Positions 24,956-37,162 of a stretch of 64,000 nucleotides of DNA are shown piece by piece. Both the position numbers and the translations under genes were made by a program. The DNA is from Mesaphorura yosii (lineage: Eukaryota; Arthropoda; Collembola; Poduromorpha; Tullbergiidae). The stretch covers positions 1-64,000 of the forward strand of contig WIXG01000209.1 in NCBI GenBank assembly GCA_009869945.1, read 5' to 3'. The notes under the pieces are model-generated. The model worked only from the letters and a program-made list of their open reading frames with translations, did no database searches and was not told the origin of the DNA. Position 1 is the first letter of the stretch, and every line of letters starts with the position of its first letter.

Positions 24956-26519
24956 TCACGGCTCAGGGCAGCATTCCCAGTTTTCGCCCCAGCGTTCCTT
25001 CTCCTCTCTCCTCTCCTTGATCAGTTCAGACGCGCAGATTACTTTTTCACACAATGGCATAATTTGTGGTCTGCAGTTTGATTCATCGCCCAGGAACTTC
25101 AATCGCGACGTGTAATCGTAAATGTAGTCTGCTTCGTACGTTGACATGTGGTCAAACATCGGTCCTGAGAAGAATTATAATTGTTACAATGTGTTTACGA
25201 GACTTTGGACTAGGCTGGACTATGGACTTGGTCGCTAATAATTAGCATACGTGGGTCTGGATGAGGCCCACTGTCGGTGAAACAGTAACTTGGAAGTTCT
25301 GTCGCGGCATCGTCAGCGGTGCGAACTTCATCCTAAAGCAGCAATAATTCCTCAGTGAACAAATCGGCACGTATTGCACTGATAATCCACGCCATGAGTT
25401 ACTCACAAACTTTTTCGCGCGATGGACGTGTGGGTCTGCCAGTGGCGGAGTCTTATACGTTGATCGATAACTGGACTCGATGCATTCCGGTGGGAATTTG
25501 CACCTTTCTTCTTCTAGCTTGTCTAATAGCTGTTGTTTAGCCTGCGCAATCGCAGCTTGAGTTGGGAATTGGTTCTGTACAGGACACTCCAGGGTTCCAC
25601 CGGCGCCCAGCACTTTCGGATGACGTGGTGGATCGCGTGGATTTGGCACATAGCGTGGAGTCCCCATTACGATCGGGTACTTCCGCGTTGGGGTCGTCGC
25701 GGCTTGATAAAGTTTGCATGGATACTCGCAACCACAGCACGCGTCGCACAGCTTTGACTCGTCATTACACGGACAGCACAGAATTTCTCTCGGACATTTG
25801 CAATATAGAGATGTGTCGGTTCCAGGCTTGATGAGATCTTCTTTGCGAAGTCTTGGCATCTGTCTATACTTCGTGGGCTGTTTATAGCAGATTTGAATTC
25901 CATAGTCATCCTAACACATTTGAATTCCGTCTATTAAAAAATAAACGAGTCCACAGTTTGTCCGCTGACTACTTACGTTACCATCAGAACAAGCATTCGG
26001 ATTTCCTCCACAGCACGCGCCTTGTTGGAAATCCTGCTGCGCACACAGCGGCTGGAAGTTAGTCTGTGACATGTCGAAAGCACGAGCATACGTCGTATCA
26101 GTTGTAAATGGGCAGAGGTACTGCTTTGGAAGTTGATGACGAATTCTCGGTTTGACACCGGGAAGGGTCGGCATCTGACGATTGCACTTGTTGTGGTGCA
26201 TGTCGAAGTCGTGCGCGTACGTCGTTTCAAAGCGGCATCGTTCTGGCGGAGGCGTGCAGTCGCAGTACGTAGGAATCCTGAACCTAGCTCCCTTGCTGAA
26301 TGAGTACCGCTGCTTCCAAGTCGAGCCACCATCTCCGCCACAGTCAGCACCGCCATACTGAACAAGTCCGGAACTGCCGTACGATGGAGAGAAACTGGGT
26401 GAGTGAACGGGGTTTGGCCACTGTTTGTAATTCATTCCATATTCCGAGACACCAGTTCTGAGTTTGCATGCATCTGATATTGGGATGTGGCCTCCCGTTC
26501 TAGGGAAACAGTCCCCCAT
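24956..26519 (-). CDS. Unrecognised protein with TTYA-x-x-FDM repeats
   Basis: Four minus-strand exons, 26519-25977, 25910-25407, 25332-25251 and 25164-24956, join in frame to 445 residues. No family recognised with confidence. It has no signal peptide, is rich in Cys, Pro, Tyr and Gly, and contains spaced short motifs: TTYAHDFDM (about 99-107), TTYARAFDM (142-150), SSYRSTYKTPP and a C-terminal STYEADYIYDY. Cysteine clusters occur near residues 86-112 and 204-232 (KCPREILCCPC, CDACCGCEYPC). Regularly spaced Tyr/Phe motifs in a Pro-rich background recall microtubule-inner or axonemal proteins, and its convergent neighbour LZTFL1 is a cilium gene, but both hints are weak. The C-terminus is a charged helix (IKERREEKERWGENWECC). 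The stop lies 129 bases from the LZTFL1 stop. Confidence 0.75.
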
Positions 26520-26732
26520 TCTTTGTAATCTTGTTGTAGTGGCTTAAGAGATCAATCTGTATTTTGCTAAATTGCACAGTGAGTGGGTATCTTCAGTCCG
26601 GCTCCCACTAAATATGGCGTGGCACTTCTAAATTTTGGTTACACAAATTGGAAGCAGGATCAGTAGTGAGTGGGCAAATTTTTGTTTGGCGTAACTGTAA
26701 CTTTAACACAGAGCATGGTAACTAGTACCAAA
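26520..26732. promoter_or_regulatory. Short divergent promoter region
   Basis: 213 bases between the start codon of the minus-strand repeat protein and that of the possible 59-residue protein. Must hold both promoters if both genes are real. No clear core motif. Confidence 0.35.
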
Positions 26733-26974
26733 ATGAGTGAGCCTGAACCTCCGACCAATATTAGGCGACGCCGGTCACTAGCCGTGAGTGAAACAAAGAA
26801 TACAATTAAATGAAACGCTAATCTATTTAAATGCATCTTGTCTAGAGCTTTAGCTCAGACTCAGAGCTCAGGTACCAAATTCAAAACGGCTCACCTATTT
26901 CTGTTCCGGTGTTTGTAGAATTAACGGGGCCTGCAGACATGCAGTTCAAGCTCAACAGCAGGGAATTAACTTAA
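26733..26974 (+). CDS. Possible 59-residue protein
   Basis: Two exons, 26733-26783 and 26846-26974, separated by a 62-base intron with a strong gtgagt donor and a tgtctag acceptor, give 59 residues: an N-terminal MSEPEPPTNIRRRRSLA then a polar and beta-like part containing NGSPISVPVFVELTG. The stop is only 29 bases before the ATG of the F-box gene. I recognise no homologue. The basic RRRRS could be a kinase site or localisation signal, but that is guesswork. Alternatives: leader exons of the F-box gene with a chance upstream frame, or one transcript coding for both proteins. Confidence 0.4.
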
Positions 26975-27003
26975 GCCAACAGTTATAAAATCATTTGTGC
27001 ATC

Positions 27004-28736
27004 ATGGATCAAGATCTTTCAGAAGCCAGAAGATCTAACCAGCTTCTGGAACCGGAACTGCCTTACTCGGCTCCCGGGAACGAAGAAACTCAAAGCCACT
27101 TGCAATATTCACATATCATGAATTTACCAGAAGAAGTAAAGAGATTCAGTTTCTTTGTTGTTAATCATGTTGAACACTCAAGAATCTCCGTGCCTCTTAT
27201 TACTTTCAGCTCCGTGGTAAGATCTTCAACTTCTGCCCGCAACAAGAAGCCGTTCGTCTGAGACTCGTTTGCAAGCAATGGTTGTCCGAAATCGACAGAC
27301 TTTACGACTTTGATGGCATCATCAACGATGAGATTCCTGGCTGGGAACGCGTTCTGGAATTGCGTCTGGTCTCCTGTAAAATCATAAGCTTTTACAAAAG
27401 TCCTCCAAATTACGGACTGCCTGCGACAAGAGTTTTCAAGTATCCACACTTACTGAGGAAGCTGGACATGAATCACCAGGAACGGCTCAATATTTCGCCG
27501 GAAAACTTCTATTACATTTTGTCGGACTACGGCTCCTACCTGAAAGAACTGAATCTGTATCTGAATACCCCGATTCTAACAGCTGATTTCTTGCCATCAT
27601 TATCAATGTTCAATCTAGGAAATCTAGTCAAGCTTGAGTTGACAGCTTCCATCACGTTATTCTCAGATGGTGGCATTCCGAACGGTGGTGTGCACGTCCA
27701 TGAAATCAACGCACGACAGAATGCATTCGACCAACTCATGAGAAACCCGATGCCGTCGTTGAAATACGCCAAGCTCGAACTACGTCTTGTCGGTGATCGA
27801 ACAATCTCAAAGTTCCTGTCCAGCGTCTTTGTTTTCTTGGCATCGAGGTTCAAGAATTCGGGTGCCGGTTTTGAGGAGCTCGACTTGCAGCTTCTTCAGG
27901 GGCACCACGGGCTTCCTCCTGTGCACAGACACGTGCAAGAACCGCTGCCATTAAACGATGTGGACTCCGAATTTGTTGACATGCGTGGACTTGGTCAGCT
28001 CGTGAGCTTGCGGCATTTGAGAGTTGTGAGCTCTTCGTCAATCGGAGTGGGACTTTGGCTTGGTTTGTTGCAACGACAAATGAACCTCGTTTCCCTTGAA
28101 GTCGATGTAATCCCGGCGTCACACCAGCTCTTCTCCAATGTCATCTCCAACAATTATTCGTCTCTCGTTGATTTGGAAATCACGGATTTGATCATTTGGG
28201 TGGTGCCGGCGGACGAGGATGGGGTTCCACAGCCAGTGCCTTTCGACCTGACTATCCTGCAGCCATGCACAAGTCTTAAACGACTGATCCTAGACCGGAA
28301 TGTGATGGCAAGACGAGAATTTGACTGTGCCGAGTTGGTCAACCTGATCAATTTACCCAACTGCCTTGAAGAGTTGGCGCTGAATTTCTTCAACGTCTTC
28401 ACAAACGACTTTTATCTCTACTTTTCATCGCTCAAGCTGCTCCCAGCATGTAAATTAAGGAATGTGGCAATTACGCAGTGCGGCAGCAATGGAGATTACG
28501 GAATTAATGGATCGGTGCTGGAGATGCTTCTCAGCCTCAAGACCGTCCTCTTCATCGAAATATCCCGGTTGAACTTTGGTGAAGACACCAACGGTGAAGA
28601 AGCAATAAAACTCAATAGGATCTTGACAATGTTTGGCTATCGCGAAAATCATTCGTATTTTCAATGCGTGAAAATACGAGCCAGTCTGGACGAGTCTGAA
28701 GAACCCACCGAGTTGTTAGTCGGTGCGCATATTTAA
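27004..28736 (+). CDS. F-box and leucine-rich-repeat protein
   Basis: Likely substrate-recognition subunit of an SCF (Skp1-Cullin-F-box) ubiquitin ligase. Exons 27004-27135 and 27210-28736 give 552 residues. The F-box spans the junction: MNLPEE in exon 1 continues as LRGKIFNFCPQQEAVRLRLVCKQWLSEI in exon 2, which fits the F-box pattern of Leu-Pro, a hydrophobic core and VCKQW. The remaining 450 residues are irregular leucine-rich repeats (for example LVKLELTASITL, LVSLRHLRVVSSSS, LVSLEVDVIPAS, SLVDLEITDLIIW, LKRLILDRN). Start at 27004 is the first Met; the Met at 27118, directly before the F-box, is an alternative. AATAAA at 28880. I cannot assign an orthologue. Confidence 0.82.
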
Positions 28737-29981
28737 TTAGTTCTTTCGACGTGTGCGCATATTTCGCGTCTCCCCGCTTTTCTATTCGAGCCAGCTCTGT
28801 GAAATGAAGAATGCATAGCGACATTGTGACACTTTGACATTTGAGATATCGAGAATATGACCGTGGCCAATTCTGTGTCAATAAATGTTTCTTTCATATT
28901 TTTTTGTAGCGTAGATTTCATTTCCATAGAAAAGTTCGAAGCCGTTTTTCGAGGTACGATCTTTTGAATCATCACAGAGTGGCTAAACTGCAAGCATTAA
29001 TGACCCTTAATCACGATTATCAACAATGATTTGACGTCAATTACGAAACAAGACTAAAAATGAATCGTAGTTGTCAATAAGGTTGCTGGATTTGGCTTGG
29101 GAGAAGACGGGTATTCTGCTCACCGTTTCATTGTTTATCTTTTTATCAACATATTTATAGACGAGAAGTCAGGTCGATTAACTGGGACAAGCTCCTCTAG
29201 AAGTTGACGAATGCATTTGCATTGAAGGAGCCAGTCACCGGTCAAATGTGAGTAATTCCAGGTAATAGTATCGGAAATGGAAGAGATTCCTGTTTACAGT
29301 TGACAACGCGTGACGAGTCATGGGAAAGTTATAAGATTCCACGCTTTCGCTTCCTGGCGTGCAAACGCTTTGCTTTTAGTAAACTCAAGTGAAGATCACT
29401 GCGCATTTGGAAAGAATACGAAAACTAGGCCAAATTGACCAACTGCGTCCGAAAAATTACTGAGGTTCATTGCACACGTCATTAAGAAACATTCGCATTA
29501 ATTTAGTTGGACAGATTTTGCGTCTTGAATGAATTCATTGCATTGGGGCCATGCATGGCATAGAAGCGCCTAGATTTATTGCCAAAACTTCAAGAACTTC
29601 TTTCTTACGTCTCAATCCGAATGCTTCTCATGGTCCATGTGAATTCTAAATTTAGATTTACTTCGCACAAGCGTGCTAGCACTTTGGAGCACGAGCACGA
29701 GTACGTTTTGGGGTTTTTCAATTCGTCTTCATCTCGGAAACTCATTGTTCGTGGTGAAAAGAATCGATTGCATAAACAGTTCTTAAAATAGGTTCAGACA
29801 GTTCGGAGTGAATCGCTCGCTGCTGTAATGCAACTCGACAGATTCGTATCAATGATTAACTCCGGAGTAGATTAGTTGTTTACGTCGTAAGTGAAAAAAA
29901 TTATCAATTAGAGCGAAGCGGAGTTTGTGAAGTGCGTTGAAGACAATTATCACGAAACCTGCAATCCATAATTCAGATGAA
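28737..29981. other. Intergenic, F-box gene to FYVE-like gene
   Basis: Starts with the F-box 3' untranslated region (AATAAA at 28880). The rest is AT-rich, without a supported gene. A short out-of-frame ATG AAA TGA immediately precedes the start codon of the FYVE-like gene. Confidence 0.4.
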
Positions 29982-32900
29982 ATGAGCGACAACAATGAGA
30001 ACAACGAAGAAAGTGATTCACTTTCTCCGCTCAATAATAATCCAATTAATGCGATAAACTTATTGAATAACTCGACGGCAGGAGATGAACAGGAGAATGG
30101 AGCGTTGGTCACCCGATTACGTGAACAGGTAAGCTGGTCTCAAAATATTACCTGGCCCAAAAAGTTTTTACATTTCTTCATTGTCAGATTCAAAGGCTCA
30201 AAAATCTGTCTTCACTTAAACAAAATCTGCTCAACGTTCGCGAGGACCAGGTCAAGGATCTGATTCAGAAATTAAAATTCTTCGAAGAGGCTGTCGCAAA
30301 TGAAAAGGTTAAGAGAGGCGAGTTGAATGAGCGGGTGGAGACTGCTGAAGCAGAATGCGCAGATTTAGCAGAACGACTGAGAGCCAATGTGGCTGAATTC
30401 GAGAATGCGAAAAGCGATTACGAAAATCGCATCGTTGAGTTGATTGCGAATCTGAAAGGATCCAACGCAAAATGTGACGTTGCGTTGGCTCGCGTGGCCG
30501 AGCTGGAGGCTCAACCAAAGAAAGTTCAAGAAACATGTCCGTCGTCGCGTGAGCGAGAGACAGAGCCTCAAAGCACGCTTGGAACAAGGACTAACGACGC
30601 AGAAGCAACGAGTCTCATCCAAAATTTGAAATCCGAGTTAAAAGAAGCCACGGCAAAGAATCGTGTCCTCTCTTATCAGATGACATTGCTCAATACACTT
30701 TTTATGGAAACTGAAGAGACTGCTATTGACTTTGATCGCATTCGCGCCATTGGAGATATTGTCAGGTATCGTTCATACTTCATGGCGTACTTTTGCTTAA
30801 GGTGTAACTCTTTAACTCTTAATTATACATTGTTAGAGGTTCGATGGACTTGGCCTTAGAACCCGCACACGAATGTGAGTCAGAAGCCACGTCTGCAAGC
30901 GAGGTTGACGGCGAATATCTCGACGTAGCTGGCGCAAGCAGTAAACGAAAATCGTCATTCGACGTGGACGGTCTCATAGAAAAGTTGGATGCGTCGAATC
31001 AAAAGAAATTGCAAGATATTCCAGGTAAAATTTTACACTGCCTATGCGTAAGTGTTCGCTGGTGAAGTAAATGCCTGTCTGCAAAATTTTGATTTCAGGA
31101 GAAGAAAGTTGTTACAAGAGTATTGACACGACGGCTGGTCCGAAATTGGTTCTTTCAGTCTCGCGAACTTTTATAAAATTGAAAGACTTGATTTTAGAGA
31201 AGAAATCTCTGCAGAAAGAAATTGATGGTCTTAAGGAGTTGAATGATAAGTTATCCGTCAAGGTGAGTCACGGTTACAAAATTAGCGTGATTTTGTCTTG
31301 TTTCCTGCTTACAAGAAAATGTCTTATTGTAGGTTGATCAACAAGAACGTAGGCTTTATTGTGTAACTGGTGAGCTGAACAAAACATGGAGTTTGGTAGC
31401 CACTTTAAAGGCTCAGCACAAGCAGCTCCATAATTCAAAAGCAGTCTTAAGGTGAGTATAAAACCAACTTTGGAAGTTCCACTTTTAGGCTTCTGGCTTT
31501 TGCTGTCATAAGTCGGCAATGATTGACACCTTATAATTAGGCTCTGGCTATTTTCAGATATGAGTTGCAGGAAAAGAGAAAACTTCTTGAGAAGTTGAAA
31601 CGTGATCTTTCGCTTTCACGAGAAAAATGGATACGCGTCAGACAAAAGAACTCTGAGTCTGAGGTAGAATGGCTGCAAATGCGTGAAGAGTTCACCAAAC
31701 GACGAAACCAACTGACGAACGAGACTTCACAAATCTCACAGGAGGAAAGTACGAGTGGAGTGTACTTATCGGAGGAGGGGCAGCCGCTGCTCCAGCACTC
31801 AACGTCGCCATCAACAATCTCAGACGATGAACAAGATGCCGCCGAGCAAAGCGTGAAGAACCAGAAATCCCCTGCTGAATCCAGGAAGTATTGCCAGAAG
31901 GAAGGTCCGTCGAAGTCGAAGTCTACAGAAAGTGCGGACATTGAAGACAATGAGAACCAAGACTCGGAAGAGTTGGAAGCCCTGGAAGAAGGTGCATGCG
32001 GGATTGATTACGTCAAAGCAGCATTTGATGACCCATTAGATGAACTTGAAGACTTAGCAGAAGAAATCAAAACGATTGAAGCAGCAGCTGCGACCAGTGA
32101 TGAAGAGGATGATGATGTTAACGGTCATGACGGAGACGCCGAGCCCGGTAGCCTCTTCAATGGGACTGAACTCAACTTGGAACGTAATGCATTTACTTCG
32201 AATGAACTTCATTATGCCAAATCATTATTTCTATTTTCGTTCCGACTCTTTTGTTTCAAGGACTTGTGAATCGACGAGCTGCACGTTTACAAGCTTTGGA
32301 AGAACAATGTCGTCTCTTGTACAAGAAGTTATCCGCAAGCAAAGTCAAAAGTATTACTTTGTACACGAAGTTGGCAAACCTCCATAATCACTATGGCTCA
32401 GAATCGGATGACACCACAACGGGTACGTAAAAAGAATTACGGCTATTGCATGGGAATACCCACACGGGCACGAACCTTTGTCCGTTCCAAGCTGCTAAAC
32501 AGTTCTTCCATGGACTATTTAATCAGATGAATTGCATGCACTCGACTAACTTGTGATTTTTATTTTTGTTTTATGCACCGTGAAGATCAAAGTCGTCCTA
32601 CTGAAACCTCCGAGGACACAAGTGAACGTAGAGAATCTGGGAGCCGTCGGCTTTCCCAGAATGAATCATCTGGTCCTCGGGACGGTTACAGGCAGTTGGG
32701 GCATGATGCTGACGGAGACGATGATTTGGATACAACTGAATTGCCGTCTGAAATGGAAAGTCAAGACGAACAAGAGATGAGCAGTGTGCCTCTGATGCAG
32801 GCAACCGATTCTGTGGACGATGACAATGAAGCCGCCGCCACCGCTGCAGTAAATGTCATTGAGCAGTCTATCAATTCTAATAACGAACCAGAAACAATCG

Positions 32901-34267
32901 CATTGTCTCCTGCGAACGCTAATTTAGTCGAAGCGAACATTCGCAACGTCACACATGAAGAGCAGATAGCATCAGAGAACAGAGAATTACAAGCCGCAGA
33001 AGCCGTCGGTCAATCAACCACCGATCATAATCTCGAGAGTGTCGGCAGAGAGAACGCAACGATTGTTATAACGGACGAGACAATGGAGCAGATCGCAAGG
33101 AGTCAAAATCACTTAATCGTGCGAAATGGTGATGTTGTACCAGCGAGACCGATGCCAACTTCGCAGTACGACCAGCCACGGCGCAGTAACAGCAACATGG
33201 TCATAAGCAGTAGCGTCTTCGATTTGGTAAACAGAGAGCAGACGTCTCGTTCACATCAGAATTTGGCATCTGCACTAACGATAACAAACCCTGTTGTTGT
33301 TTCGACGTTTGATGAAAACAACCGTGATAGTTTGCGCCGCCAGCCTTTGACCTCTTCTCCTATTCCAATGAACCCACTGCGTAATAGTAGCAGCAGCAGT
33401 CATAATGCCACCGAATCCACTCCTGCTCCAACTGTCCCTGCCAATGCCAATAATAGAAATGGTAATGATACTTTAATGGAGGACGAGTTGGACCCGTCCA
33501 GCCCAAGTGATCTTAGCTCATTAGGAAGACTAATCATACAGCAATTGCCGAAACGTCTTGAAATTCTCAAGCACGAGAACAACGCGTTGAGGGACGAGTT
33601 GCATCTAAGTGATAAGAAATTAAAAAAGACGGAAGAAGAGTTACAGAATGAGAAACAACTGTCACATCTTCTCCGAGCACAAATCGAGCAGCAAAACCTA
33701 CTCGAGATTAAACTGCAGGAAGAGCTGGAGCTCCAACAGCAGATCATCGAAGAACTGAAAAATGAAATTGGAAATGGAAAGCATTGTTTTGATAATTTGT
33801 TAAGGTACACCAGTAAGAAGTTTTCTGAACGGTTGGCACAATTCACTAAACGTTGGATTGTTTCTTTTCAGCGAGAAACAAGTCCTTTCCGATTTTGTTG
33901 AACTTTACAATCACGACAAGGTCATCCATGATCAGAGATTTGCTGCGCGATCGATGAATAGAAAGCACTGTTCTTCATGCAGTTGTAAATTCGGCCTCTT
34001 CAAGAAAAAGTACAACTGCAAAATCTGTGGCTTCGACTTTTGTTCCAAGTGCTCGACCGAAAGAAAATTCCAGGAAGCTGTCACTAATGAAATGATCACG
34101 TAAGCATCATCATGCACATAACACGTGAGATCATTTCCTCATGCCTTGTCTGTGTTTGCGTTTCTTTCAGGGATAAGGTGAAAGGTCACGGGTGCCTGCG
34201 ATGCATCGAGCGACGAGACAAATTAGAAACCCTGAGAGTAGCAGCCACTCTTGAAACCAACGTGTAG
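29982..34267 (+). CDS. Large coiled-coil protein with C-terminal FYVE-like zinc finger
   Basis: Ten exons: 29982-30128, 30188-30765, 30837-31024, 31099-31262, 31333-31451, 31558-32183, 32261-32422, 32586-33804, 33872-34099, 34171-34267; 1175 residues. Coiled coils cover about residues 45-220, 300-440, 630-690 and 990-1070, separated by acidic and Ser/Asn-rich disordered stretches. The C-terminus (about 1100-1160) has four zinc-ligand pairs, CSSC, CKIC, CSKC and CLRC, with a basic KKKYNCKICG where FYVE fingers have R+HHCRxCG. The loss of the double His suggests a degenerate or FYVE-related finger, so PI(3)P binding is not assured. Probably an endosomal or trafficking scaffold, by analogy to RUFY and FYCO proteins. 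The exon 6 to 7 border (gtaatg donor at 32184) was chosen because it alone keeps the coiled coil in frame. AATAAA at 34351. Confidence 0.82.
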
Positions 34268-34550
34268 TGAAGATTCATGATTAAGTTATACCTGGTCAAT
34301 TTATGAGTTCGCCGAAATTTTAGTAGAATTTTGAAAATGTAGACTTTTTGAATAAATCCCTTTGTACGGCTATATGAAAGTATTATTATTCATTTCCAAC
34401 ATTTTCGACACCTTTTTTAACATGTCAGACACAAAATCGGCTGTTATCCTATGCATGAAATGGTAATTTTAAACGTACTGTTTTGTAAGTGTCACTCGAA
34501 AAAAGTAAATCAAGGAAGTGGGTTTAAGCATAGCATTTTGATGGTTGGTA

Positions 34551-35500
<950 letters not shown>

Positions 35501-37162
35501 TGACTCTCTCCTTAAATCAGGCTACCCCGAGCGTAATAGCACAAGTTTAGATAATCAATTAAAATTTAATTGCCAATTGCTAGCAGGAAATCTAGCTTAG
35601 GAGAGCAGTAGTAGGCAACAAGGTACAACGTAGTGAGTGAGAGCGTAAATGAGAACGCAAGATGCACGCCGTGCTTATCCGCATTTCAAGTTTCCTTCTC
35701 AATGGTTCGCACTCTCATCTCGCTGTGCTTTGATTATGGGCAACAGCCCTGACTCATCTTTGCCAGCATCAAGGATGTGAATTTGAATTCTTTTGTGTTT
35801 CCGAACTGCGAATTGCGAACTGCGATGTTTGCTAATTCTAGGTCTGGGACCTCAAATGTAATGATATTTTTCTGTAACAATAGTGTGGCTTGGTGTACGG
35901 GTGTCTGAACCAACTAAAAATCACTCTCCTCTTGACGTAATTAAACTAATCTGCCATTGCGTAAGGCAAGCTAGTAATGAGAGTGTCTCATCTCATGTGA
36001 ATTTAACCAAATGCTATTATAACAGTCGCAATATATTAGATTAGGATATCTTGACCCCAACCCCAGTTTAGATTCTGATTTTGTGTTTCCAACTTTGCTG
36101 TCATTAATGGCGAATTAGCGCCGAATGGAAAAAGAAAAGTGGGCTGGTGTGGTTTCGAATAAAGTCTGAAAAGTCCGTAGCTGAAAGCTGATAGAATTAT
36201 TTGAGAAATTCGTAAAGAAAGTGGCGTACAACGACAACGGGCTTCAGATCAAGTAAGTTTATTCGGAACTTATATTTGACGCTGAAGAAGCAGTTTGTTT
36301 CTACAATGAAATTTTAATTCCAACAGATAGGTCAATTGGTGCAATAATTATAAACAAACCAAGACAAGACAATATACAGAATCGCCTGGAATCAAGTGAT
36401 TTCTGCGTCAATCAATGCTCCCCTAAGGTCGAGGTCCTGCTCGAATTGTGCTATATTCACCAAACTCTGTTGATTACGATGACTTTACCGCAGCGTAACC
36501 ATAAATGAGGTAATAGACTTTAACCTTATACATGATATTAACTGTGTCTTAACACGTAGAAAATTTTTAACATAGTAACAGAACGTAATATAACATAGAA
36601 TCATAGTTGGCTGTCTGGCTGGAATAGAACAGTCCTTTCGAATAAACCCACTGAAGCCGTAGTGGTACTTCAAATTCACTTCTATTTCAATTTTTGAACG
36701 GCGTACCAAATCTAAACCGATTTAAAAAAATTAAATACAAGACAGAAATGTGTGAATCATACCATGGTCATCAAATCCCCAAATGAATCAAGTCATTCGA
36801 AAGGACAGCTTTTCCACTACCATTTGAGACCACTTAACGTTTTAAAGTAAACTTCGTCCTTATATAGCATGCGTGCACGTCATCATCATGCATTGCTCCA
36901 TCACTTTAATCCGGTTGGGTGAAGAAGGGGTTATACACTGGGTCGAGGCATTTCTTTGCTAAAAATAAAGCGTCCTTAACTGCTTATCTTTCTATCAGTA
37001 AACAAAAATATTTACAAAATTAATGATTCATACTCTCTGATCAATGGATGAGAGAGTTCACTCATTCTTGACGCCTTCACTTCATCTTACAGATTCCAGT
37101 CATGATACTTCGTCACTGCAGCTAACTGGTAGTGCGTCCCTCTGAAGCGAAGCGGCGAAAGA
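35501..37162. other. Divergent intergenic, NACA to STARD3
   Basis: 1.66 kb with no supported gene; open frames are short and do not resemble known proteins. It contains an AT-rich near-palindrome at about 35552-35575, and short repeated gcgaact/actgcga words near 35810. Promoters of both flanking genes must lie here, but no core element is evident. Confidence 0.4.
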
